A stretch of DNA of 64,000 nucleotides from Algimonas arctica (GTDB taxonomy: Bacteria; Pseudomonadota; Alphaproteobacteria; Caulobacterales; Maricaulaceae), in the NCBI RefSeq assembly GCF_014652695.1, contig NZ_BMZH01000013.1:1-64000 (forward strand), in the 5' to 3' direction. This document shows, piece by piece, positions 48,770 to 57,302 of this stretch. The notes under the pieces are model-generated. The model had not been told where the DNA came from, did no database searches, and saw nothing but the letters and a program-made list of their open reading frames with translations. Every line of letters begins with the position of its first letter. Within the stretch, counting starts at the first letter, position 1. Both the position numbers and the translations under genes were made by a program.

Positions 48770-49948
48770 TCATTGCCCCGGCTTCATGTCAGAGCCGCCA
48801 CTGGTTTGACCCGCAACGGCGGCATTGTCTTTGACCGACACGCCGGGCCGCAGCTTTTGCAAATTACTGGTGATGACTTTCTCGCCAACCGCTAGACCGC
48901 TATTGATGATCCAGTGATCTCCGGCCATTGGCCCTAATTCAACAGGCTTCACGGCAACTTTTCCTTGACCATCAATGACAAAGACACTCGCCCCTGTCGC
49001 AGAAACTTGGACAGCCCGCTGCGGCACAGAAATGCCGTCTAAACGCGTTCCGACAAAAAACTCTGCGTGCACAAATTCTCCCGGCAAGAGAATTTGATCG
49101 GGATTAGGAAATTCCGCTCTGAGATTGACGGTTCCGGTTGTTTCATTGACCGAGAAGTCAAGGAAATCGACATATCCGCTTTCGGAATAAGGCGTGCCAT
49201 CCCCGAAGTAGAGCTGAACCTTGGTTTTACCATTTTCATCCAAGTCGATCGTTCCGTCCGCAATGGCGCGGCGAACCTTTAGGACGTCTGATGACGCTTG
49301 CGCCACAGTGACATAAACGGGATCCAGCTGCTCGATGCGCGTCATTAGCGTTGCGCCACTCGCACTGACCAACGCTCCTTCCGTAACCTGCGCCCGTCTA
49401 GCCCGGCCTGAAATGGGCGCGCGCACAACGGTATATCCGAGCTGAAGGTTTGCGGCTTCGATTTGGGCTTCAATTTGAGCAATATTCGCATCTGCTTCGC
49501 GGGACGCGGCAATTGCTGAGTCATATTCTTGGCCGCTGATCGCCTGCTCTGCAACCAATGGACGATATCGGTCCACAATGGCGCGGGCATTCGCGGCGGT
49601 CGCTTCCGCACGCTGAAGACTTGCCTTCACCTGTGCCAAACTTGCACGGAGTTCGCGGGGATCAATGCTGAAAAGGGGTTGCCCCTCTTTAACGTCGGTC
49701 CCTTCTTCATAGAGACGTTTTTGGACAATGCCGTTGACGCGTGCGCGGACTTCGGCTTGACGCACAGGTTCCACCCGACCGGGCAATTCGATAATATTTG
49801 GGACTTTCACTTCACGCACCGTAACGGTCTCAACCGCCATCACGGCTGTCCCTAAGGATGGCTGGGATTCCGACGTGGATGTCCCAGAATCAGTACAACT
49901 GATAAGTAAAAGACACGCAGACCATACTAAATGGTGTTTCATTTTCAT
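48770..49948 (-). CDS. RND efflux periplasmic adaptor (MexA/AcrA family)
   Basis: Periplasmic membrane-fusion protein of 392 residues, first gene of the efflux operon. It starts at the ATG at 49948 and has a lipoprotein signal with Cys18 (LLLISC). Domains in order: membrane-proximal and lipoyl halves (VEPVRQAEVRARVNGIVQKRLYEEG), coiled hairpin (about 105-165), second lipoyl half (YTVVRAPISGRA), beta-barrel (about 200-290). Start codons further upstream lie before the signal peptide. Confidence 0.93.
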   Translation of the reverse strand: MKMKHHLVWSACLLLISCTDSGTSTSESQPSLGTAVMAVETVTVREVKVPNIIELPGRVEPVRQAEVRARVNGIVQKRLYEEGTDVKEGQPLFSIDPRELRASLAQVKASLQRAEATAANARAIVDRYRPLVAEQAISGQEYDSAIAASREADANIAQIEAQIEAANLQLGYTVVRAPISGRARRAQVTEGALVSASGATLMTRIEQLDPVYVTVAQASSDVLKVRRAIADGTIDLDENGKTKVQLYFGDGTPYSESGYVDFLDFSVNETTGTVNLRAEFPNPDQILLPGEFVHAEFFVGTRLDGISVPQRAVQVSATGASVFVIDGQGKVAVKPVELGPMAGDHWIINSGLAVGEKVITSNLQKLRPGVSVKDNAAVAGQTSGGSDMKPGQ

Positions 49949-50447
49949 TTCGTATCCATTGAGGGAGTGTGTTCTAAACTTCACCAGTTTTCTATAACGA
50001 TACACTGCGCATGTTCGTGGTTATGCAAAACAAGACAGCGAGAGCCTGAGCTAAGGAAAGTTCACTCACGACGTTTGCGGGGAGTTGGTGATAGCCCTGC
50101 GCTATTACAACCGTTCATTCCTGTAGATTTTCATGCATTTATGTTGGCGCGATCGCATTCGAACTCGACGGGCCGGTGCCTGTCAGAGTGCACCGCGTTT
50201 AATCCGGTGAGTGAGGGCTACAATCTTTTTCATTACACATTTCGGTCATTTAAAACACGTCGTAACCTGATCCGATTGGCCGTGACTATGTATGTCCTCG
50301 GCCCGTCGTCATTAGCGAGACTTCGATCAATATGGCGAACTGTTCGGGATATGGGTCCAATGTAAACCCCCTCGTTTGCTTCAAATGTCTCAAAAGCCCC
50401 AGCGCAAAACGCCTCGGCCTCAAATCGATAAAAAGCATATTTCTTTG
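49949..50447. other. Intergenic region between efflux operon and TonB receptor
   Basis: About 500 nt with no gene I can support. Open frames here (49931-50365 plus; 50233-50493 minus) have odd composition and no recognisable motif. It must contain the leftward efflux promoter. The right end leads into the Fur-like repeats. Confidence 0.5.
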
Positions 50448-50503
50448 TTGCAAATGAGTTGCAATAAAGAAATGACCATATTACGGATGACACTCATTTG
50501 CAA
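50448..50503. promoter_or_regulatory. Inverted Fur-like half-sites upstream of TonB receptor
   Basis: TTGCAAATGAGT (50448-50459) and its exact reverse complement ACTCATTTGCAA (50492-50503) are 32 nt apart. The left arm continues into TTGCAA, giving TTGCAA-ATGAG-TTGCAA. AATGAG/CTCATT arms flanked by TTGCA resemble Fur-type operators as I remember them. They end 11 nt before the GTG start, so bound repressor would block transcription under iron sufficiency. The Fur assignment is inference. Confidence 0.55.
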
Positions 50504-50514
50504 CTGGAGCCATC

Positions 50515-52692
50515 GTGTCGTCTCAATCTCTTCCTCGTATTCTCGCGCTTACAAGCTGCGCAGCATGCCTGTCTCTTCCCGCTTTTGCTGTGGCTCAGCC
50601 CAGTCTGATTGAAAATGAGGCTCAACCCGAAACTTATATTGATCCAATTGATGAGATTGTGGTCACCGCAGCCGGCTTTGAACAAAATTTGAGCCAAGCG
50701 CCGGCAAGTGTCACTCTGATTCCCCGCGCAGAACTTGAACTCATGCGCGTCAACAGCCTTGCCGAAGCCCTGTCTTCCGTTCCTGGCGTGGATATTGGAG
50801 ATGGTGTCGGTAAAACCGGCGGGGCAGAAATTTCTATCCGAGGTATGCCCAGTGATTACACGTTGGTCCTTGTTGATGGGCGCCGTCAAAATGCAGCGGG
50901 CAATGTTACGCCCAACGGTTTCGGCGGGACGTCGTCTGGTTTCGTGCCTCCCGTTTCGGCCATTGAACGGATCGAGGTCGTTCGCGGACCGATGTCCACG
51001 CTTTATGGATCCGACGCCATTGGCGGTGTGATTAACATCATCACCCGCACGGCCACAGACCGCCTACGCGGTGAAGTCGGAATTGACGCAACAATTCAAG
51101 GCGACAGCGAATTTGGCAATGCCTATAATTCCACGTTATATTTGGACGGCCCTGTGGCTGGCGATTTGGTGACTTTCGCGGCACGGGGTCGTTACTACCA
51201 CCGTGACGCTTCGGATCTTACATTTGTCGATACAGATGGAAACGAGATCGAAATATCCAAACGCGGTCCAAGCCCTGTCGAAGCTAAAGTTTGGTCAGTT
51301 GGTGGTCGATTAAACATCCTCCCCAATGACAATCACAAAATCTGGGTTGATGTTGATTTGGCGCGGCAATCTTATGACAATTCTGACGGTCAACTCGGGA
51401 CGCTTGGCACGCGGGGATATGCACCAGAGCTTGCGTTTAATCGCGATCAATATGTTATCGCCCATACTTCCAATATGCTCGGCGGAACGGTGGATTCCGA
51501 TATTACAATTAATACGACGGAGACGATCGGACGCGTCCTGCCTGATGATGTGGCGGGCACACCGCGGCAGCAAGGCGACCCGCGTGAACTAAAAACCAGC
51601 AATACCATTTTTAATTCACGATATTTCAGAGAACTTGGCCAGCATACATTCACGATTGGCGGCCAATTCTGGCACGCGGAAATGAAAGATGGTGTGGCGG
51701 CTCAAACGTTTGAACACGACCAGTGGGCGGCCTTTGCGGAAGACTTATGGCAATTCACGCCCAATTTATCGGCGACGGCCGGAATTCGTTACGACAACCA
51801 TAGCGTCTTTGGCGATCATGTTAGCCCGCGTGGCTACCTTGTCTGGAATGCGACCGAGGCACTCACGCTAAAAGGGGGGGTTAGCAAAGGATTCAAAACC
51901 CCACGGCTGGAGCAAATTGCTAACGGAATTGTTGGCTTTCGCGGGCAAGGCACCATTCCATTTTTAGGAACGCCGTCCCTACAGCCGGAAACCAGCACGA
52001 CCTATGAAGCCGGCGCCTATATTCGCGGCGCGCAAGGTTTGCAGGCCAATGTCACGGTATTTTACAATCAATTTAATGACAAAATCGCGTCCGGACCGAC
52101 AACACCAAACTGCGCCTTTGACTTAACACAAGCAGACTATGATGCGCTGTCTCCGAGTTCAGATTGCCTTGATTATGGCTACTGGCCTCGCGCGGCAACC
52201 AATTCTCAGGACATCAATGTTGACGAAGCCGAAACACGCGGCGTTGAAGCGTCCTTGCGGCGCAACCTTTCTGACGACGTCGATATTTCGGTCAATTACA
52301 CATACACGGAAAGCGAACAGTTAAGCGGTCCAAACGTTGGGGAGCCGCTGGTCAACACACCCGATCACCAACTTAACGCCCGCTTATCATGGCAGGTCAA
52401 TGACCGCCTGAGTAGCTGGCTGCGTGGCGAGTATAGCTCACCCCGATATCGCGGTGCGGGCGAAGCGCAGGAGCAGTTAGGCGACTATAAAAGCTACGCA
52501 CTCGTTCACCTCGGCGGCGCCTATGACGTGTCTGACACCATCACGTTTAGCGCGACGATTTATAATTTGTTGGATGATAATTTCGTCGAGTACGTCCCCT
52601 ACACGTCAAGGGGGTCTGAGGCTTATTCCAACCGTTACGCCATCAATCAGGAACCTCGTCGCCTTTGGATGTCGATGAATGCCAGCTTCTAG
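50515..52692 (+). CDS. TonB-dependent receptor (CirA/FepA-like)
   Basis: Outer-membrane transporter of 725 residues using TonB energy. The start is GTG at 50515, with GGAG 5 nt upstream. A signal peptide (about 1-27) and TonB box region (DEIVVTA) precede the plug domain (SISIRG-like ISIRGMPSDYTLVLVDGRRQN, RIEVVRGPMSTLYGSDAIGGVINIITR) and a 22-strand barrel ending in WMSMNASF. This class imports ferric siderophores or catecholates. It is followed 8 nt later by a PepSY reductase gene, a common iron pairing. The ligand is unknown. Confidence 0.92.
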   Translation: MSSQSLPRILALTSCAACLSLPAFAVAQPSLIENEAQPETYIDPIDEIVVTAAGFEQNLSQAPASVTLIPRAELELMRVNSLAEALSSVPGVDIGDGVGKTGGAEISIRGMPSDYTLVLVDGRRQNAAGNVTPNGFGGTSSGFVPPVSAIERIEVVRGPMSTLYGSDAIGGVINIITRTATDRLRGEVGIDATIQGDSEFGNAYNSTLYLDGPVAGDLVTFAARGRYYHRDASDLTFVDTDGNEIEISKRGPSPVEAKVWSVGGRLNILPNDNHKIWVDVDLARQSYDNSDGQLGTLGTRGYAPELAFNRDQYVIAHTSNMLGGTVDSDITINTTETIGRVLPDDVAGTPRQQGDPRELKTSNTIFNSRYFRELGQHTFTIGGQFWHAEMKDGVAAQTFEHDQWAAFAEDLWQFTPNLSATAGIRYDNHSVFGDHVSPRGYLVWNATEALTLKGGVSKGFKTPRLEQIANGIVGFRGQGTIPFLGTPSLQPETSTTYEAGAYIRGAQGLQANVTVFYNQFNDKIASGPTTPNCAFDLTQADYDALSPSSDCLDYGYWPRAATNSQDINVDEAETRGVEASLRRNLSDDVDISVNYTYTESEQLSGPNVGEPLVNTPDHQLNARLSWQVNDRLSSWLRGEYSSPRYRGAGEAQEQLGDYKSYALVHLGGAYDVSDTITFSATIYNLLDDNFVEYVPYTSRGSEAYSNRYAINQEPRRLWMSMNASF

Positions 52693-52699
52693 GTAACCA

Positions 52700-53884
52700 A
52701 TGTCATTTCGTAAAATTATGTTCTGGAGCCATCTGGTCGCGGGAGTGGCAGCCGGCGTCTTTATCCTGCTCATGTCCGTGACCGGCGTCCTGCTGACCTA
52801 CGAAAAAAATATGGTCAACATGGCGCGAAATTCGGTCAACATCGCCGTGCGAAACGATGCTCAGCGGCTAAGCTTTGATAGCTTAGCCGATCGGGCGCGA
52901 ACGTTGGACCGCGCGGGGGCATCGCTGATAGTCAGCCGTAATCCGGATGCGCCCGTTCTTATCCAACAACGCGGTCAGGATCCGATCCTTCTAAACCCCT
53001 ACACGGGGGATCAGATCACTGACCCGAGTCATAAACTCGATGCGTTTTTCGGAACCGTTACGCAATTACATCGCTGGCTCGCCATGACAGGGGAAAGCCG
53101 CAATACCGGACGCGCCATAACGGGAGCGGCCAATCTAGTCTTTCTGTTTATTGTCATCAGTGGTCTCTATTTGTGGCTGCCCAAAATTTGGCGCTGGTCC
53201 TTTATTCGGCTTAATTTGTTTTTCCGAAGTAAACTTCCGACGTCGAAAGCCCGTGATTATAACTGGCACCACGTCTTTGGGATCTGGGCGCTTATTCCGC
53301 TATTCTTCATTGTTATTTCGGGCGTGGTGATTTCCTACTCCTGGGCTGGAAACCTCGTTTATAAAGTCGTTGGCGAAGATGTTCCTCAGCGCGGCGGACG
53401 CCCCGGAGCGAGCCCAATTGACGATACGGCGGCAACAGGAGACGTGAAGCCAATTTCCGCTTCACTGCAGGACGCCTATGAGGCCGCCGTGGCGGACGCC
53501 GATACCCGATGGACATCGACCCGCATCACAATCCCGCGCAAGGCGGATGACAGTGACGCCAGCATCGCCTTTTACTACGGCTCAGGGGTCGTCGCTAATC
53601 ACAGCATTAGCTACACGTTTGATCGTAAAGCGTCGACTATCACGGAAACAAAAACGTCTAGAGATGCAAGCCGGGGCAGTAAAATACGGCGCTGGCTCCG
53701 CTTTATTCATACGGGCGAACAATACGGTATCATCGGCCAGACGATCGCGGGCCTGTCCACCCTCGCGGCTTGCTTTCTGGTTTACACGGGCCTGGCCCTT
53801 AGCTTCAGGCGGCTCATACTTCCCCTCTTTCGTCGCCGCCATATTGCCGCACGCCCTAAGCAGGAGACCCGAAAATACAGGTGA
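52700..53884 (+). CDS. PepSY-associated membrane protein (siderophore-iron reductase type)
   Basis: Inner-membrane protein of 394 residues with four helices: about 8-32, 145-165 (AANLVFLFIVISGLYLWLP), 195-220 (WHHVFGIWALIPLFFIVISGVVISY) and 340-365. PepSY-like periplasmic loops lie between them. Conserved histidines (SHLV, LHRWL, WHHV, FIHTGE) fit heme ligands in the PiuB/FsrB-like family, thought to reduce ferric siderophores. It lies 8 nt after the TonB receptor, so the two are cotranscribed. Confidence 0.87.
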   Translation: MSFRKIMFWSHLVAGVAAGVFILLMSVTGVLLTYEKNMVNMARNSVNIAVRNDAQRLSFDSLADRARTLDRAGASLIVSRNPDAPVLIQQRGQDPILLNPYTGDQITDPSHKLDAFFGTVTQLHRWLAMTGESRNTGRAITGAANLVFLFIVISGLYLWLPKIWRWSFIRLNLFFRSKLPTSKARDYNWHHVFGIWALIPLFFIVISGVVISYSWAGNLVYKVVGEDVPQRGGRPGASPIDDTAATGDVKPISASLQDAYEAAVADADTRWTSTRITIPRKADDSDASIAFYYGSGVVANHSISYTFDRKASTITETKTSRDASRGSKIRRWLRFIHTGEQYGIIGQTIAGLSTLAACFLVYTGLALSFRRLILPLFRRRHIAARPKQETRKYR

Positions 53885-53968
53885 TCAAGTTCAAATTCTA
53901 AAAGGTAGGATGAAGCGCTTTAGCCAACATTGCGCATAGCCAGCACGAACCAAATCCTCCTTTCAGTC

Positions 53969-54014
53969 ATTCACATTATGAATACTGAGTATTTCATCAT
54001 TCAATTTCAAAATA
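53969..54014 (+). promoter_or_regulatory. LysR-type box, copy 1 (upstream of DoxX operon)
   Basis: Tandem dyads ATTCA-N5-TGAAT and AATA-CTGAG-TATT followed by TCATTCAATTTCAA. It matches 60766-60811 at 38 of 46 positions. T-N11-A cores typical of LysR sites are present. It ends 70 nt before the doxX ATG, the same distance and orientation as copy 2 relative to the SDR gene. Confidence 0.72.
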
Positions 54015-54084
54015 ATAAGGCGTTCCCCTAAGTGCTATTCAACGGAACACGGCGTTCCAATTATGAATGACTCAGGAGATTACA

Positions 54085-54498
54085 ATGGTGAAATATGCAA
54101 AATGGGCCGGGTACGTTTTAGGCCTCTTTATGGTCGCGATGGGCGCGATGAAGTTCTTCGGCGATGTTCCGATCTTCATGTTATTGGAAAACAATTTGGC
54201 CTCCAAATATGGCTTAGAGCTCAGCTTCATTGACCCCGGTTTTAAATACCTCACAGGCGCGCTCGAGCTAATCGCAGGCGGCCTTTTGCTCTTCGGGCAA
54301 CGGTTGATTGGCGGACTTCTCTCGATTGCCGTCATTGGCGGCGCGATCCTGTCTCATCTCTTTGTCCTTGGGGTATCGACGCCCATGTCCGCCGAAGCAG
54401 GCGCAGAAAAAAGCCCGATGCTTTTCATTATGGCGGTCATGTTTTTCATGGTTTCTCTTTGGGTCACCTGGGGCGCTAAACAGGCCGGCACGAAGTAG
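54085..54498 (+). CDS. DoxX-like membrane protein
   Basis: Membrane protein of 137 residues with four helices, of the DoxX/DoxD-like superfamily. The pattern WAGYVLGLFMVAMGAMKFFGD, then YLTGALELIAGGLLLFGQRLIGGLLSIAVIGGAI is characteristic. Family members occur with redox and thiol-stress genes; the reaction is not established. The start at 54085 is set by AGGAG about 9 nt upstream. It heads the operon behind LysR-box copy 1. Confidence 0.85.
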   Translation: MVKYAKWAGYVLGLFMVAMGAMKFFGDVPIFMLLENNLASKYGLELSFIDPGFKYLTGALELIAGGLLLFGQRLIGGLLSIAVIGGAILSHLFVLGVSTPMSAEAGAEKSPMLFIMAVMFFMVSLWVTWGAKQAGTK

Positions 54499-54604
54499 AC
54501 ATAACCGTAAACTTCAAACCCTACTCCGTCAGAGGGCGAGACGAGGCGCATGATTGCCCCTCGCCGTCTGACGTCTCACAAATTTTCTAGTCAGGTGAAC
54601 CGTC

Positions 54605-56230
54605 ATGGCCGCTCAAGCAAAGCCGAAAATTCGCCGTGGAATAATTGCGCTATTGTGGTGCGGGATCGTCATAGTCATTGGCGTTCTCTTATTCTTGATC
54701 CTCAGCGCGTTCGGCGCATTGCGGTTCTGGCAGGCGGAAAAACAGCCCCAAGGCGTGACAGATCTTCGCTTTTCTGCCGCTGACCTCCCGTTTGTCCACG
54801 CAGCTGATCTCGAAAACTCGCTACCATTTCTCGCCAGCGCTGCGCTTGATCTTGACGGGGACGGACAGGATGAGCTGTTCTTAGGTGGCGGTGATCGCCA
54901 AGCCGATCAATTCTTTGCGTTTCAAGATGGTCGGTTTGTGCCGCTCAACATCACGGTCGATAAAGGTGACATTGACGCCACGCACGGTGCCGTCACTTTG
55001 GATATGGATAATGACGGGGATACCGACATGCTCGTCGCGCGGGAAAGCGGCGTTTGGTATCACGAAAACCAAGGCGGAACTTTCAGCAGCGTAAACTTAA
55101 ATCTGCCACTCGCAGACAATACGACGCCATTGTCCATCGGTCTGGCGGACATCAACCAAGACGGTCTCGCCGACATGTATGTTTCGGGCTACATCAAGAT
55201 TGAACGCACCGAAGGCGAAACCAATTTCTCCAACGGGTATGGCGGTTACAGCTATCTCTTCCTCAACGAAGGGAGTGGACAGTGGACAGACATTTCGAAA
55301 ACCGCTGGGGTTTGGCGTCAGCACAACACGTTCATCGGCCTGTTTGCAGATCTCGATAACGACCGCGATAGCGATCTGATTATTGCGCAAGATACGGGCA
55401 AGGTCGAAATGTATAGTAACAATGGCGACCTCACGTTTAGCCCGATTGCGAACCCATCCGACTATTCCTATCCCATGGGCATCGCCGCGGGCGACTATGA
55501 TAATGACGGCCTGATTGATCTTTATTTTTCTAATGTCGGCTATACCTTGCCGCCGGCCTTACTGCGCGGAAACCTGTCAGACGACGATGTGTTTAATCCG
55601 TCTTACATGCTGTTCCACAATGATGGGGCGCTGAAATTTTCCGACACGTCCGTGTCCATGAATGCGGCGCGTTACGGTTTCGGGTGGGGGACGGTCTTCG
55701 CAGACATGAACCTAGATGGGCGAGAGGATATGCTCGCCGCACAAAATTATGCGCGCTTCCCAGCCAATAAATTATTGGAACATTACCCCGGTAAAATATT
55801 GCAAAATTATGGGGACACGTTTCAACCTGTCGAAAAAGTTGCGGGGGCCGAAAATAAGCTATTCGGGATTTCCCCAATCGTGTCCGATTTCAACGGTGAC
55901 GGCTGGCCAGACCTCGTCTGGGCCAACCTTAATGGCGAGTCCCTCGCCTACATCAATGAAGGTAGTCATGATAATTGGATCACGGTGAGGCTGCCCAATC
56001 AGGCCCGCTCGATCAATGCGCGTGTCACTGTGGAGGATGAACAAGGCCAAAAACAAATTAAACAGTTCATCACGTCACAAGGCCTTGGCTCGGACCAATC
56101 CCATGACCTGATGTTTGGGCTCGGCACATCGGCGGCCGTGAATTCCATCACCGTTGAATTTCAAGATGGAACCACCCGCCAGATCGAAACGCCTAGCATG
56201 GCCAGCGTGGTGACAATTGATGGCCCATAA
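54605..56230 (+). CDS. FG-GAP repeat protein with ASPIC/UnbV domain
   Basis: Membrane-anchored exported protein of 541 residues. An N-terminal helix (about 12-40) is followed by seven calcium-binding-like FG-GAP/VCBS units: DLDGDGQDE, DMDNDGDTD, DINQDGLAD, DLDNDRDSD, DYDNDGLID, DMNLDGRED and DFNGDGWPD, forming a probable seven-bladed propeller. A C-terminal ASPIC/UnbV domain (about 455-541, NWITVRLPNQ, SQGLGSDQSHDLMFGLG) closes it. CRTAC1-like family; function unknown in bacteria. It follows doxX by 106 nt and overlaps the next gene. Confidence 0.88.
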   Translation: MAAQAKPKIRRGIIALLWCGIVIVIGVLLFLILSAFGALRFWQAEKQPQGVTDLRFSAADLPFVHAADLENSLPFLASAALDLDGDGQDELFLGGGDRQADQFFAFQDGRFVPLNITVDKGDIDATHGAVTLDMDNDGDTDMLVARESGVWYHENQGGTFSSVNLNLPLADNTTPLSIGLADINQDGLADMYVSGYIKIERTEGETNFSNGYGGYSYLFLNEGSGQWTDISKTAGVWRQHNTFIGLFADLDNDRDSDLIIAQDTGKVEMYSNNGDLTFSPIANPSDYSYPMGIAAGDYDNDGLIDLYFSNVGYTLPPALLRGNLSDDDVFNPSYMLFHNDGALKFSDTSVSMNAARYGFGWGTVFADMNLDGREDMLAAQNYARFPANKLLEHYPGKILQNYGDTFQPVEKVAGAENKLFGISPIVSDFNGDGWPDLVWANLNGESLAYINEGSHDNWITVRLPNQARSINARVTVEDEQGQKQIKQFITSQGLGSDQSHDLMFGLGTSAAVNSITVEFQDGTTRQIETPSMASVVTIDGP

Positions 56231-56894
56231 CCCTTCAGAAACACATTGGATCCGGCTCGCGGGTTGGGCCGGACTTCTCGGCGCCTTGTTGGTGGGTGTC
56301 GGCGAATTTTCGATGCAGTTCACACCCCGTGGCGGTATCGAGGATATGACGTCCTATCTCTACTTCAATGATATCAGCGCGACGCGGTTAAGCTTTGGAC
56401 ATTTTACTGCCGTGCTATCTGCGCCGCTCTATCTTTTGGGCTATTACTTTTTGTCCAAGCAATTGGAACCGGCTGGACGCCTACAATCCAAGCTGTTTTT
56501 CCTGATCGGCGCCTATGCCTTTGCCCTTGGAACCGCGTGGATTGGTCAAAGATTTTTCATTGCCTCGACCGTGCATGAAATTGCCAATGGGCAAGCTCTG
56601 AGCGGACTATTATCTCTTTTCTCCGAGCACAACGAACCGTTCGTCAATGTGCTCCGGCTGGCCATGCTTCTGGTTTCAGGGCTCTGGATCAAACTCATCC
56701 TGACCGGGCGCACGCATCTGCCAAAATGGATGGCTGTGTTTAGCCCTATCGTTTTGCTGGCCGTCATGGCCGGCCTGTATTTCTTTAAAACCAAGATCGG
56801 GCTTTACGTGTTCCCCGTGGCGATGAACGCGACCCATTTCATTGTCTTTGGTTTAGCCTTACTGACGACGCGTCCACCAAAAGCACTGACCTGA
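56220..56894 (+). CDS. Membrane protein of unknown function
   Basis: Integral membrane protein of 224 residues from the ATG at 56220, overlapping the preceding stop (56228-56230). About seven hydrophobic segments are visible, including WIRLAGWAGLLGALLVGVGEF and FTAVLSAPLYLLGYYFL. Two histidines (GHF, NATHF) and several conserved-looking glycines stand out. I recognise only a general DUF-type multi-pass protein. Tight coupling places it in the doxX operon. Confidence 0.7.
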   Translation: MAHNPSETHWIRLAGWAGLLGALLVGVGEFSMQFTPRGGIEDMTSYLYFNDISATRLSFGHFTAVLSAPLYLLGYYFLSKQLEPAGRLQSKLFFLIGAYAFALGTAWIGQRFFIASTVHEIANGQALSGLLSLFSEHNEPFVNVLRLAMLLVSGLWIKLILTGRTHLPKWMAVFSPIVLLAVMAGLYFFKTKIGLYVFPVAMNATHFIVFGLALLTTRPPKALT

Positions 56895-56896
56895 TT

Positions 56897-57301
56897 TTGG
56901 AAAAGGTGGCACGATACGCACTGCTATTGCTGGCCCTTGTCGGTCTATTCGCGGGCGGACAATTATCGCTTCAACATGTCAATTTTGGGAAGGCCTGTCC
57001 CATGTTGGGGCCTATTCCCGCCTGCTTCATCGTATTTTCGGGGTATTTATCCATCGGGGTCAGCGCCGTGATTGGCGCCACCCCAAAGGCAAAAATGTTG
57101 TTTTACCTCGGATGGATTCCTGTAGCCGGACTGGCATTTTTCGGCGTTTCTTCAGAGTTACTCGGCCATGACATCTGCCCGCTGGGCGGCTTCGGTGTTC
57201 CCCAATGTGTCTATTCATTTGTGATGGCTATGACGGGCTTAGGGCTTTTTTTGCTGCATCGCCGTTTTGCCGCTCAGCTTAAAATGTCGGAGGAGTTTTA
57301 G
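56897..57301 (+). CDS. Small four-helix membrane protein with paired cysteines
   Basis: Protein of 134 residues starting with TTG at 56897, two nt after the previous stop; GTG at 56906 is an alternative. Four hydrophobic helices and four cysteines in two loops, GKACPMLGPIPACF and DICPLGGFGVPQC. The CPxxG patterns suggest disulfide formation or metal binding on the periplasmic side, but no family is recognised. The GGAGGAG at its 3' end is the ribosome-binding site of the next gene. Confidence 0.65.
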   Translation: MEKVARYALLLLALVGLFAGGQLSLQHVNFGKACPMLGPIPACFIVFSGYLSIGVSAVIGATPKAKMLFYLGWIPVAGLAFFGVSSELLGHDICPLGGFGVPQCVYSFVMAMTGLGLFLLHRRFAAQLKMSEEF

Positions 57302-57302
57302 A

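Noticed and set aside
50150-50215. TTCGAAT sequence resembling a tRNA T-loop
   Set aside because: The flanking bases do not form a 5-bp T-stem, and no acceptor or anticodon arm fits.
49931-50365. 144-codon plus-strand open frame upstream of the TonB receptor
   Set aside because: It begins inside the adaptor gene's start region and has irregular composition and no motif.
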